From contig NZ_KE386491.1 in NCBI RefSeq assembly GCF_000427405.1, positions 2,215,001-2,279,000 on the forward strand: a stretch of DNA of 64,000 nt. The letters are read 5' to 3'. Below are positions 52,478 to 61,384 of the stretch, piece by piece. Numbering within the stretch: the first letter of the stretch is position 1; each line of letters begins with the position of its first letter. This stretch comes from Flectobacillus major DSM 103 (GTDB taxonomy: Bacteria; Bacteroidota; Bacteroidia; Cytophagales; Spirosomataceae). Position numbers and translations under genes: made by a program. The notes beneath the pieces were generated by a model. It worked only from the letters and a program-made list of their open reading frames with translations. It made no database searches and was not told the DNA's origin.

Positions 52478-53890
52478 CTAGGCATTGATAAAAGGATATA
52501 CTTTCTTGAATTGCTGAAAATTGGCTTGATATACCGCTTTGGTGTCAGGGTTAGGGCTAATAACTTGTTCGGTTTGCTGTAAAACAGGTATTGGCTTGCC
52601 AATTGCCCCAAAGCCAATCATAACAGCCCCCCAAGCCGAGCCTTCTACTGTACCCGATACCTCTACGTTCATCTGAAATACATCGGCCACAATCTGTAGC
52701 CACAAAGCACTTTTGGCAAAACCACCACTTACCATAATACTAATTTGGTCACGCTCTTGGGCAGGCAAAAGTACTTCTGTAATATGCAAAAGCCCAAATA
52801 CTATCCCCTCCATTGTAGCCCGAATTAGGTGAGCTTGCTGATGATTAATCGTAAGCCCCATAATTAGGCCTTTGGCGTTGGCATCCCAAATAGGAGCTCG
52901 CTCGCCTAACAAATAAGGTACAAATACCAAGCCTTCACTACCCGCAAGTACGCTTTCGGCCTGCTGAAACATTTCTACAAACGACATTTCTGTTTTGAGT
53001 ATAGCTTCTTTGAGCCACTGTAATACAATAGCACCGTTGTTGACAGCACCTAGCTTTAGGTACTGATCTTCGCTGAAATGATAACACTGTGTACGCATTA
53101 ATTCATCTACAAATGCCCCCTTGCTCGACAGCCGAACCGCTCCGCTAGTACCTATCGTAAGAGCAATTTTGCCTTTGTTCATTGCACCTGTACCCAAATT
53201 GGCCAACACTCCATCGCCACCACCCAATACCAACAATTGGCCGCTATTTTTGGCGTATGCTGTATGGTAAGAACTCACAATCGGCGAAAGTTGTGAGGCT
53301 TCTATTTCAAGAAAAGATAAAATACTTTCTTCCCATACCAAATCATGAATATTGAAAATTCCAGTACCCGAAGCCATAGACGTATCTATGCAATATTCGC
53401 CCGTTAGGTAATACCAAATGTATTCTTTGATACTAATAAACTTTGCTGCTTTTTCAAAAATGGCTGGTTCATGCTTTTTCAACCACAGTATTTTGGTCAT
53501 AGGCGAAAAAGTATGAATCGGAATACCCGTTTTTTGGTAAAAATCCTTACCCAAGGCACTATTCTTTAATTCATCTGCTACATCACTGGCTCGGTTATCG
53601 GCCCAAAGAATACAGTCGGTTAGCAAGTTATGGTTTTGGTCGACAGCCAAAATACTTTGCATAGCCGAGCTAAAACTAATAAACTCGGTAACATACTGTT
53701 CTCGAACTACCTCAATACACAATAAAACGGCTGCTAAAATATCTTGGGGCTCTTGAATACTCCATTGCGGATGCGGATGAAACATAGGGTACTCTACCGA
53801 ATGCTGAAAAACGACCTGTCCGACAGCATCAAAAACTACAGCCTTGGTGGCTGTAGTTCCTATGTCTATCCCAGTATAATATTGACTCAT
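52478..53890 (-). CDS. gntK: FGGY-family carbohydrate kinase, probable gluconokinase
   Basis: A 470-aa ATP-dependent sugar kinase. The first FGGY domain starts TGIDIGTTATKAVVFDAVG and includes ILWADNRA; the second holds the catalytic-base region LVLGGGDGVLANLGTGAMN, the phosphate loop ALTIGTSGAVR, PYLLGERAPIWDANAKG and SGGFAKSALWLQI. It is 34 residues shorter than the paralogue at 55937. It follows 6-phosphogluconate dehydrogenase by 5 nt on the same strand, which makes gluconate the likely substrate (product 6-phosphogluconate). Confidence 0.88.
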   Translation of the reverse strand: MSQYYTGIDIGTTATKAVVFDAVGQVVFQHSVEYPMFHPHPQWSIQEPQDILAAVLLCIEVVREQYVTEFISFSSAMQSILAVDQNHNLLTDCILWADNRASDVADELKNSALGKDFYQKTGIPIHTFSPMTKILWLKKHEPAIFEKAAKFISIKEYIWYYLTGEYCIDTSMASGTGIFNIHDLVWEESILSFLEIEASQLSPIVSSYHTAYAKNSGQLLVLGGGDGVLANLGTGAMNKGKIALTIGTSGAVRLSSKGAFVDELMRTQCYHFSEDQYLKLGAVNNGAIVLQWLKEAILKTEMSFVEMFQQAESVLAGSEGLVFVPYLLGERAPIWDANAKGLIMGLTINHQQAHLIRATMEGIVFGLLHITEVLLPAQERDQISIMVSGGFAKSALWLQIVADVFQMNVEVSGTVEGSAWGAVMIGFGAIGKPIPVLQQTEQVISPNPDTKAVYQANFQQFKKVYPFINA

Positions 53891-53895
53891 TTCGA

Positions 53896-54795
53896 TTATT
53901 TTTTTTCTACGGCATGCCCCCCAAATTCGTTACGAAGAGCCGCAACTACTTTACCTGAAAACGTATCTTCCATCTGCGAACGGTACCGCATAATTACCGA
54001 CAAGGCAATTACAGGCGTAGGTACACCCATGTCTAAGGCTGTTTCTAATGTCCATTTTCCTTCGCCCGACGAGTGCATAATTCCTTTGATACTATCTAGC
54101 TGAGGGTCTTTCGAGAAAGCATTGGCGGTTAGTTCCATCAACCAGCCTCTTACTACCGAGCCATGATTAAACATTTTGGCCGTTTTATAAAAATCAATAT
54201 CAAATTGCGAGCGTTCAAATACCTCGAAGCCCTCAGCAATAGCCTGCATCATACCGTATTCAATACCGTTATGTACCATTTTGGTAAAATGCCCACTGCC
54301 TGCTTCGCCCGTGTGTAAGTACCCGTTTTCTACCGATATTTGCTTAAAAACCTCCTCTACGTAGTCAAAAACAGCTTTATCGCCCCCAATCATTGTACAA
54401 GCCCCGTTCAAAGCCCCACTTGTACCGCCCGAAGTACCACAATCTAAGAAATCTATTTGTTGTGCTTTTAAATAAGCATATCGGCGAAGAGAATCTTTGT
54501 AAAATGAGTTGCCTCCATCAATGACAATATCGGAAGGGTTTAGCAAAGGAATCAAGCTTTCAATAACCTTATCAACAATTTCGCCAGCAGGTACCATCAA
54601 CCAAATTACCCGACGGCCTACTAATTTTTCGGTAAGTTCCAACAACGACGAGGCTGTCGCAATACCCTCCTCTTGGGCTATTTTCTGTACAAAATCTTGG
54701 TTTACATCGTTGGCTATTACTTCGTAACCGTTTCTTTTTAAATTAAGAGCCAAGTTATAGCCCATTTTGCCTAAGCCAATAATTCCAATTTGCAT
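53896..54795 (-). CDS. gnd: 6-phosphogluconate dehydrogenase, decarboxylating (short GntZ type)
   Basis: A 299-aa enzyme converting 6-phosphogluconate to ribulose-5-phosphate with CO2 release. ATG 54795 gives MQIGIIGLGKMGYNLALNL, an NAD(P) fold with GLGKMG. Further motifs are VIDGGNSFYKDS, the DCGTSGGTSGA active-site segment (DxGTSGG), and HFTKMVHNGIEYGMMQAIAEG with the catalytic Lys and Asn. The short form of about 300 aa is the bacterial YqeC/GntZ class, often NAD-preferring. The ten upstream in-frame codons to 54825 are not conserved in style. First gene of the gnd-gntK operon, divergent from the AraC regulator. Confidence 0.93.
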   Translation of the reverse strand: MQIGIIGLGKMGYNLALNLKRNGYEVIANDVNQDFVQKIAQEEGIATASSLLELTEKLVGRRVIWLMVPAGEIVDKVIESLIPLLNPSDIVIDGGNSFYKDSLRRYAYLKAQQIDFLDCGTSGGTSGALNGACTMIGGDKAVFDYVEEVFKQISVENGYLHTGEAGSGHFTKMVHNGIEYGMMQAIAEGFEVFERSQFDIDFYKTAKMFNHGSVVRGWLMELTANAFSKDPQLDSIKGIMHSSGEGKWTLETALDMGVPTPVIALSVIMRYRSQMEDTFSGKVVAALRNEFGGHAVEKK

Positions 54796-54950
54796 AACTG
54801 TATGTGTTTTGTAATGAGACTTCAAATTTCAAGCTTTCTATATAAATATACTTTCATTTTTTATCACTGTAGAATTATACAATATTTGTTTGATGAAAAG
54901 TACTACTTTTACGACACTTTATATACAAAAGTTGGACTGAAAACACTTGA

Positions 54951-55835
54951 ATGAATCCCTTTGAATGGTATCAAGGAAAAACGGGCGATTTGTCGGAATT
55001 TCCTTTTATTTTGGAATTTGTTCATCAAAAAATCCAGCAAATTGAATTAAATTCTATGGTAATTGATGCCAAAAAAGGTATCAGAATTTATTTTATCAAT
55101 GAAGGGCGATTTGACTGGGTGATTGATAACAAGCCTTTTTTGCTGTATCCAAACGATGCTGCTATAGCCTGCCCTTGGCAAAAGCTGGGTAGCGAAAAGG
55201 GGTATTTGGCCATCGGAACAATCACTTGCCTAACCATTTTGCCACAATGGCTAAGCGAAAACAACGAACTTACTTTGGGTGAATGGAGCCAGATTCCTGA
55301 TAATGAGCAACGGATTATGGCTAGGATTTTGTGTTTGCAAAATAGGCCTGTGCTACCTCGCCTCAAACTAATTCAGCCTATTTTAGAGAATTTATATTTA
55401 GAAATTTCACAGCAACAATTGGGATACAAAACACGGGTTCGGCAGTTGATAGATGAACTACTTTTAACCATTTTTAGGGCTATGAGCAAGCAAGAAAATG
55501 ACCCCCGTGATTTTCCACAGACTTTCTTAAAACTGGAACAGGCACTCCGCGAAAACCTAGAATATCAGTGGACAGTAGAAGAAATGGCTGGCCTCATGGG
55601 CTTAGGCACTACCGCTTTTTCTGAAAAGGTAAAACATTTTTCGGGATTTTCGCCCCTCAATTACCTTATCAATATCAGAATTTCGGAGGCTATTCGACTA
55701 CTCAAAAGTACTACCATAAGCCTTACAGATATTGCTTTGCAAACAGGCTTTTATTCGTCACAGCATTTTTCATCAACTTTCAAAAAACTGACAGGCTATA
55801 CCCCCCGTGATTTTAGGAAAAATAGCCAATCATAA
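54951..55835 (+). CDS. AraC-family transcriptional regulator
   Basis: A 294-aa regulator. The N-terminal half is a cupin-like ligand domain (about 30-180), and the C-terminal AraC helix-turn-helix pair follows (about 195-292). The first helix-turn-helix is in WTVEEMAGLMGLGTTAFSEKVKHFSGFSPLNYL and the second in SLTDIALQTGFYSSQHFSSTFKKLTGYTPRDF, with the standard GF.S..HFS.TFKK signature. It is divergent from gnd-gntK and 101 nt upstream of the second kinase. It is therefore the likely local regulator of gluconate use, responding to gluconate or a pathway intermediate (inferred). Confidence 0.9.
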   Translation: MNPFEWYQGKTGDLSEFPFILEFVHQKIQQIELNSMVIDAKKGIRIYFINEGRFDWVIDNKPFLLYPNDAAIACPWQKLGSEKGYLAIGTITCLTILPQWLSENNELTLGEWSQIPDNEQRIMARILCLQNRPVLPRLKLIQPILENLYLEISQQQLGYKTRVRQLIDELLLTIFRAMSKQENDPRDFPQTFLKLEQALRENLEYQWTVEEMAGLMGLGTTAFSEKVKHFSGFSPLNYLINIRISEAIRLLKSTTISLTDIALQTGFYSSQHFSSTFKKLTGYTPRDFRKNSQS

Positions 55836-55936
55836 GTAGGTATAAATGATGAGCAGTCTGCTACAGTAGTACTAACTTTTTGAGACTAAATAATTTATTT
55901 TGCCGATTACTTAAAAGCGTACAACCTCTTATCAAT

Positions 55937-57451
55937 ATGGAATGTATTATTACTATCGACATCAATACTTCGGCTGTGAAAGTACATGTGTACAACCTCA
56001 ATGGCCAAGATTTATATAGCCGAAAAGGCACATACCCAACCTTTCACCCTCAACCCGACTGGAGCGAGCAAGACCCCGAGCAGGTATTTATCACCACGCT
56101 CTTTGTGGTCAAAAACCTATTAAATGAATTTGTATTGCCTCAGAAAATGAAGGTATCGGCGATTTGTTTGAGCGGCTCGATGCACAGTGTTTTGCCTGTG
56201 AATCAAAAAGGTGTTCCTTTGGGAAATGCTATTATTTGGGCCGACAACCGTGGCATACAACAAGTAGCACAGCTCAATAAAAGTGGCTTATCGGCTAGTA
56301 TTTATCAGCATACAGGCACTCCAATTCACCCGATGTCGCCGCTAATGAAAATTGCTTGGCTTCAGCAAAATCAACAGCCTCATTCGGCCGAGATAGATAA
56401 ATATATTTCGCTCAAAGAATATGTCATAAAACAGCTTACTGGCGAGTATATCGTAGACCATAGTATTGCTTCGTCGACAGGTCTTTTTGATATTCACCGT
56501 TTGAAATGGCATACCGATGCCCTTGATTTTGCAGGAATCAAACCTTCACAGTTGTCAGAAACAGCTTCGGTATTTTACCATCATCTGAAGCTAAAAAAGG
56601 AATATGCTACAACGTGGGGCATTTCAGAGCAAACTCCTATTATTTTGGGAGCAAGCGATGGCTGTTTGGCTACCCTTGGGGCGGGTATTGTTGGCGAAGG
56701 CAAAGCTACGATAACGATTGGGTCGAGTGCGGCTGTACGTGTAGCGGGCAAAAGTGTTTTGGAAGATACCCAACAACGTCTTTTTAATTATATTTTGGCC
56801 GAAGGGTATTATATCAGCGGAGGCCCCAGCAACAATGCAGGGGTAGTATTTGAATGGTTTGCCAAACAATTCGGAGATTTTTCGGGCGATTTATCCTTAG
56901 ATGAAGTTATCGACGATTTATTTAAGTCAATTGCCCAAATAAAAGTTGGGTCGGAAGGGCTTATCTTTTTGCCTTATTTGTTGGGTGAACGAGCCCCCAT
57001 CTGGAATGCTAATGCACGGGGTACGTATTTTGGTTTGAATATCAATCATACCCAGCAACATATTACCAGAGCTACTTTAGAAGGAATTCTTTTTGAGATT
57101 TATAGTATCGGAAAACTCCTTGAACAATTCAGAATATTTGACCACCTGTACGTAAATGGCACTTTTGCCTCACACCCAATTTGCCTTCAGATATTGGCAG
57201 ATATGTTCGGCAAAAATATTGCTACCAATTTACAACACGATGGTGTTAGTACTGGTGCTGCCCTAATGACACTTACTCATTTGGGCGTGTTTTCTCATTT
57301 GGAAGAAGCCTCTAAGACCGTTCGATACGACCAAATTTGGGAAGCGAATCCTCAAAATCATCAAAAATATCAGCAATACTTTACCTTATTTCAACGCCTA
57401 ACCGACAAGTTATCTGACGAATTCGACTTACTGGCTAGTATTGGTGAATAA
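55937..57451 (+). CDS. FGGY-family carbohydrate kinase, second gluconokinase-like paralogue
   Basis: A 504-aa kinase. ATG 55937 begins MECIITIDINTSAVKVHVYN, the FGGY start; the 19 extra codons upstream to 55880 are AT-rich leader. Motifs are IIWADNRGIQQ, ILGASDGCLATLGAGIV (catalytic Asp), TITIGSSAAVRV, PYLLGERAPIWNANARG and NGTFASHPICLQILADM. The usual GG in the last motif is NG. The N-terminal IDINTSAVKV has Asn-Thr-Ser where most members carry Gly-Thr-Thr/Ser, so the phosphate-binding turn is altered. It may phosphorylate a related sugar acid. It follows the AraC gene on the same strand. Confidence 0.82.
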   Translation: MECIITIDINTSAVKVHVYNLNGQDLYSRKGTYPTFHPQPDWSEQDPEQVFITTLFVVKNLLNEFVLPQKMKVSAICLSGSMHSVLPVNQKGVPLGNAIIWADNRGIQQVAQLNKSGLSASIYQHTGTPIHPMSPLMKIAWLQQNQQPHSAEIDKYISLKEYVIKQLTGEYIVDHSIASSTGLFDIHRLKWHTDALDFAGIKPSQLSETASVFYHHLKLKKEYATTWGISEQTPIILGASDGCLATLGAGIVGEGKATITIGSSAAVRVAGKSVLEDTQQRLFNYILAEGYYISGGPSNNAGVVFEWFAKQFGDFSGDLSLDEVIDDLFKSIAQIKVGSEGLIFLPYLLGERAPIWNANARGTYFGLNINHTQQHITRATLEGILFEIYSIGKLLEQFRIFDHLYVNGTFASHPICLQILADMFGKNIATNLQHDGVSTGAALMTLTHLGVFSHLEEASKTVRYDQIWEANPQNHQKYQQYFTLFQRLTDKLSDEFDLLASIGE

Positions 57452-57583
57452 TGCTATAAAATAGATTGAGAAATGGACGATGCAGATTGCCCTCAGTAGA
57501 TTAGCAGCAAAATGATAGAATAATAGTGTACCCCTATAAAACAAAAAATCCCATCTTTTCAGAAGGGTTTGCATCATTTACGC

Positions 57584-57742
57584 TTAGCGATGAATCCAGT
57601 CGAATGACACTCGGTCGTATTCAGTAGATTCTTTTGAACTTGTCTGGAATCGGTGTATATACCTCGGATTCTCTTGTTTTTTTGCTCTGTGCCACCGCCA
57701 GTTTGTTTGACGAGTAATAGCACTCCAACTTTGTTTTGTCAT
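57584..57742 (-). CDS. Predicted 52-aa basic small protein
   Basis: An open frame ATG-to-TAA (MTKQSWSAITRQTNWRWHRA...VSFDWIHR), rich in Trp, Arg, Lys and Gln. It has no hydrophobic segment and no recognisable domain. Support comes from the upstream sequence: an exact TTTG-N19-TAGTTTTG promoter ends about 24 nt before the ATG, giving a leader of roughly 18-20 nt. Both neighbours are larger genes with their own boundaries. A small regulatory RNA from the same promoter is the alternative. I recognise no family; the remaining parts of the 57452-57970 gap hold only a terminator. Confidence 0.55.
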   Translation of the reverse strand: MTKQSWSAITRQTNWRWHRAKKQENPRYIHRFQTSSKESTEYDRVSFDWIHR

Positions 57743-57765
57743 ATTATTATTGTTTTATTTATATA

Positions 57766-57796
57766 CAAAACTACTCTGTTATTGAAAAAGTTCAAA
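57766..57796 (-). promoter_or_regulatory. Consensus Bacteroidota promoter before the 52-aa frame
   Basis: On the minus strand TTTG (57793-57796), a 19-nt spacer, and TAGTTTTG (57766-57773). Both boxes and the spacing match the Bacteroidota housekeeping consensus exactly, the best match I found in the window. Confidence 0.75.
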
Positions 57797-57889
57797 GAAG
57801 TGAAGGTTATCAAATTATTAAGGCTTTAGCAAATACTTATTTTGGCTTGGGTGTGATAATACAACCAAAGGGCAGAACATACTTGCAAA

Positions 57890-57918
57890 AAAGCCTGTAG
57901 TCAACAACCACAGGCTTT
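57890..57918. terminator. Hairpin before the end of the Oar-like receptor gene
   Basis: A 9-bp stem AAAGCCTGT / ACAGGCTTT (57890-57898, 57910-57918) with an 11-nt loop. On the minus strand it is followed by a TTTTTT run, so it probably terminates the receptor transcript. Confidence 0.72.
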
Positions 57919-57970
57919 ATTCTAACTAATTCCATTTGTTCTAACTAAATGGATTCATATTGGTGATATT

Positions 57971-60900
57971 TTAGAAAATATATCTTACACCTACCTGAGC
58001 CTGCCATCTTGAAGGCAAACGGGCATCGTTATAAAACGTTGATTTTTGGGCGGTATCAAAGCTGTAAGTTGGTACACCATTGGCATCGGTACTTACGCCA
58101 ATGGGCTGTACCAAGCTAGTAATAGAGGCCAACTGACGTACCCCCCAATTAGAATTGATTAAGTTGCCAATATTCAGTACGTTTAGGCTCAGTTGAATTT
58201 TGTTTTTATTTGGCAATACAAAATCCTGCTGAACGCTCAAATCCCAGCTTGAATACCACGGCGTTGTACTTGCATATTTGCCTGCAATTTGTCCTCGATG
58301 TGTATTCAAATAATCGTCTTGTGCAATATAAGCCTTTAATCCTGCTTTTTGGGCAGCCTGTTCTGAGGTAGTTCCTGTAAATTGCATGGTTTCTATTTGG
58401 GCATCGGTTGGAATAAACAATAAATCATTCAGCCCCGAACCATCGTTATTCAAGTCGCCCGAATAGGTATAACTATAACGACCACCTTTTACGTATTGTG
58501 CAAACAACGAAACCGATGTAGCCATTTTACCATTGGAATATACGAATTTTTTAGATGCACTACCAACAAATCTGTGCTGATTACCAAATACCGCTGGAGC
58601 CAAAATAGGCGTATTGCTATGTACAGGATTGGCGGGGTTGCGGTCGTAGGCATCCGAAGAAATTTCGGCTTGGATAGAGGCTGCATCTTTGGCATCGAGG
58701 TAATTATAACCCAAACTAGCATATAGGCCATTCGACCACGTTTTGGTTGCCTGAAAAGTGGCATTGAACGAATACCCCAAATCGGTATTAGTAAATACAT
58801 ACGCATTGGTCGGATGCTCGGAAGCTTTGTAAATAGGGCGGGTGTCAGCTCCCACTAATTTACCTGTTGGAAGTTTTAAGCCATAATTACGAACCATCAT
58901 GGCATTGATATCTTTGGTATAAATCAAATCGGTAGATAATACCCATCCATTAGATAGCTTTTTGTCGTACCCCAAATTACTTCTCCAAACCTGTGGAAAC
59001 TTAAAGTTTGGATCAGTTACACAGTAGAAATAAGAATTGGGGTTGGCTACCTGATTGCCAATCCATACAAATGGGAAACGACCAGTAAATAGTCCAGTTC
59101 CTCCACGAAGCTGCTCTGAACGGTCGCCTTTGATGTCATAATTAAAGCCTACTCTTGGCGAAATCAATGGTTTGGTTGTAGGCAGTACCGTTTGGTCAAA
59201 CTTGGTAGGAGTACCCTTTTCGTCGTAATAAGTAATACTTGGGTCGTAACAACAGTTTCGAGCAATATTTTCTTCGATACGCTGCTTGGTATTAAAATAC
59301 ATTGGTTTGTCCATTCTTAGCCCAACTGTTAGCGTTAATTTTGGAGTAACTTGTAATTCATCCTGAGCATAAAAGGCCAATTGCCCCACTTCTGTTTGAG
59401 CCAAAGCCCATGAATTCTTTTCGTTATTGGTTTTGTACAAATCAACCGCAGCTTTTACGTCGGCATCCAAACCACCTGCTTTTACAAAATCTACAAAACT
59501 TTGTACAGACTCGTACCCTGGCCCAAATGTACCATTATAAGCCCCTAAGTTAAACGAGTTGTCGAACGAGAATTTTTCTAACGAACCTCCCAACGTTACG
59601 GTATGTTTTCCTGCATAAATAGTAAAGTTATCGTTGATTTGGGTTACATACTGGTCTAAGCGGTTATTGATAGAAAAGGGTTCGTGTCCAGCCACAATAT
59701 ACCTAGTTCCGTCTTTGTTGATATTGATAATAGGAAAAGGGCTAGAAAAAGGGTCACGGGCATCATTAAATACTGAATAACCAGCCTGAAGTTTGTTGGA
59801 ATATTTATTAGAAAAACTTGATTTGAGTTCTACCAACACGGTATTCAATTTGTTGTTGATTCGGTATCCAGCATTATAAAACTGCAAAGTCAAGAAATCA
59901 GGACCACGACGACCAATAGCCGAAGGGTTGGCGGGTAGATCTCGTGAGGCATCCAACATACTGTAAGTAGCCGTAAGTTTATGGATATTACTGATATTCC
60001 AATCTAGTTTGAAAATGGCTTTGGTATTGTTGGTTTTGTGCGTATAATTTTCATAAGCTCCTGTTTCATAGCCATATTTGTTTTTTAGTGTAGCCGATAC
60101 CAGCTCCAAATCGGCGGCCGAAACCCTAGAAATATTACTCCCAGTAAGTCCGGGGCGAGCGGCCAAATAGCTTGACCCCAAATCAGAACGGCGTTCTATT
60201 TCCATATTGGCAAAAAAGAACAATTTATCTTTGACAATAGGCCCGCCCACGCTAAAGCCATACTGATACTGGCTCAAATCTGGCACAAAGATATCTGAAC
60301 CTGCCACTTTACTACCCGTCATACTTTGGTTGCGGAAAAAGCCAAAGGCTGTTCCTGTAAATTTATTCGTTCCTGATTTGGTTACGGCATTGACCGAAGC
60401 CCCCGTAAAACCTGCCTGTGTGACATCATAAGGAGCAATCGCCACTTGAATCTGGTCGATGGCATCTAATGAAACAGGTTGAGCGTCGGTTTGTCCGCCT
60501 GGTGTGGCAGCATCTAAGCCAAAAGGGTTATTAAAAATAGCCCCATCTAGCGAGAAATTATTGAACTGCCCATTTCGCCCGCCAAACGAATTGTTATCGC
60601 CAGCCATAGGCGTAAGGCGAGTAAAGTCGGAAGCCGAACGAGTAATAGTAGGCAAAGAACGCAACTGGTCGCTGGAGATATTAGTAGCAGCACCCGTGCG
60701 GTTGTTGTTCATGATAGGGTCGGCCTTGATTACAACTTCGGCCAAGGTGGAGTTTTCGCCCATTAGTTTAAAATCTTGCGAAAGCTTTTGACCAAGATTC
60801 AAAGAAAAACCCTCAATTGTGGCTGTTTTGTAACCAACAAACGAAGCCTTTAACGAATAAGGCCCTCCTACTCTTACATTGGGCAAATTGAACCTGCCAT

Positions 60901-61102
60901 CGGCACGGGTTTGAGCCCCATACTGCGTACCCGAAGGAAGGTGAACGGCAATTACATTTGCCCCAGGAAGAGCCTCCCCTTTTTCGTCTAAAACAATACC
61001 ATTGATAGAAGAAGTAGTAACCTGAGCAGATGTTTGAAATGCGGTAATGCTTATGAAAGTGCATAGCAATACCCATACTTTTTGAAGTAGATGTTTGTTC
61101 AT
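57971..61102 (-). CDS. Oar-like TonB-dependent receptor
   Basis: A 1043-aa outer-membrane protein. ATG 61102 gives the signal peptide MNKHLLQKVWVLLC...TSAQ; the frame from 61168 would bury it. A carboxypeptidase-regulatory-like domain follows (about 28-115, SINGIVLDEKGEALPGANVI). The plug region has the Oar hallmarks RTGAATNIS, SDFTRLTPMAGDNNSFGGRN, SLDAIDQIQVAIAPYDVTQ and GASVNAVTKSGTNKFTGTAF; then comes a large barrel ending in VGVRYIF. Oar proteins take part in outer-membrane transport or adhesion, but the ligand is unknown. No SusD gene follows, consistent with this class. Monocistronic between two terminators. Confidence 0.9.
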   Translation of the reverse strand: MNKHLLQKVWVLLCTFISITAFQTSAQVTTSSINGIVLDEKGEALPGANVIAVHLPSGTQYGAQTRADGRFNLPNVRVGGPYSLKASFVGYKTATIEGFSLNLGQKLSQDFKLMGENSTLAEVVIKADPIMNNNRTGAATNISSDQLRSLPTITRSASDFTRLTPMAGDNNSFGGRNGQFNNFSLDGAIFNNPFGLDAATPGGQTDAQPVSLDAIDQIQVAIAPYDVTQAGFTGASVNAVTKSGTNKFTGTAFGFFRNQSMTGSKVAGSDIFVPDLSQYQYGFSVGGPIVKDKLFFFANMEIERRSDLGSSYLAARPGLTGSNISRVSAADLELVSATLKNKYGYETGAYENYTHKTNNTKAIFKLDWNISNIHKLTATYSMLDASRDLPANPSAIGRRGPDFLTLQFYNAGYRINNKLNTVLVELKSSFSNKYSNKLQAGYSVFNDARDPFSSPFPIININKDGTRYIVAGHEPFSINNRLDQYVTQINDNFTIYAGKHTVTLGGSLEKFSFDNSFNLGAYNGTFGPGYESVQSFVDFVKAGGLDADVKAAVDLYKTNNEKNSWALAQTEVGQLAFYAQDELQVTPKLTLTVGLRMDKPMYFNTKQRIEENIARNCCYDPSITYYDEKGTPTKFDQTVLPTTKPLISPRVGFNYDIKGDRSEQLRGGTGLFTGRFPFVWIGNQVANPNSYFYCVTDPNFKFPQVWRSNLGYDKKLSNGWVLSTDLIYTKDINAMMVRNYGLKLPTGKLVGADTRPIYKASEHPTNAYVFTNTDLGYSFNATFQATKTWSNGLYASLGYNYLDAKDAASIQAEISSDAYDRNPANPVHSNTPILAPAVFGNQHRFVGSASKKFVYSNGKMATSVSLFAQYVKGGRYSYTYSGDLNNDGSGLNDLLFIPTDAQIETMQFTGTTSEQAAQKAGLKAYIAQDDYLNTHRGQIAGKYASTTPWYSSWDLSVQQDFVLPNKNKIQLSLNVLNIGNLINSNWGVRQLASITSLVQPIGVSTDANGVPTYSFDTAQKSTFYNDARLPSRWQAQVGVRYIF

Positions 61103-61333
61103 TGAAATGTTGTTAAGGTTGACTAAAGTGAATGCACAAATATTTGCCTTTATTTTACTGGAAATCAATAAGATAAAATAGTATTATCTGTTGCAAGCAA
61201 AAATAGAATTCTGCGTTCATATTAGTAAATTAAATTTTACTTTTCTTTAATATTACTCTAACAACCTTGCTATTACATACCTTTTATTAGTTTTTTTTGT
61301 ATTTTATACAGAGCACTCATTGGGTGTTTATAA

Positions 61334-61367
61334 AAAAAGGTTGACTTCATCCGAAATCAACCTTTTT
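61334..61367 (-). terminator. Terminator of the glycosyltransferase gene
   Basis: An 11-bp stem AAAAAGGTTGA / TCAACCTTTTT (61334-61344, 61357-61367) with a 12-nt loop, 18 nt beyond the stop of the minus-strand glycosyltransferase. The arms end in T and A tracts, so either direction would work. Confidence 0.8.
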
Positions 61368-61384
61368 GAACACTATTCTAAATG

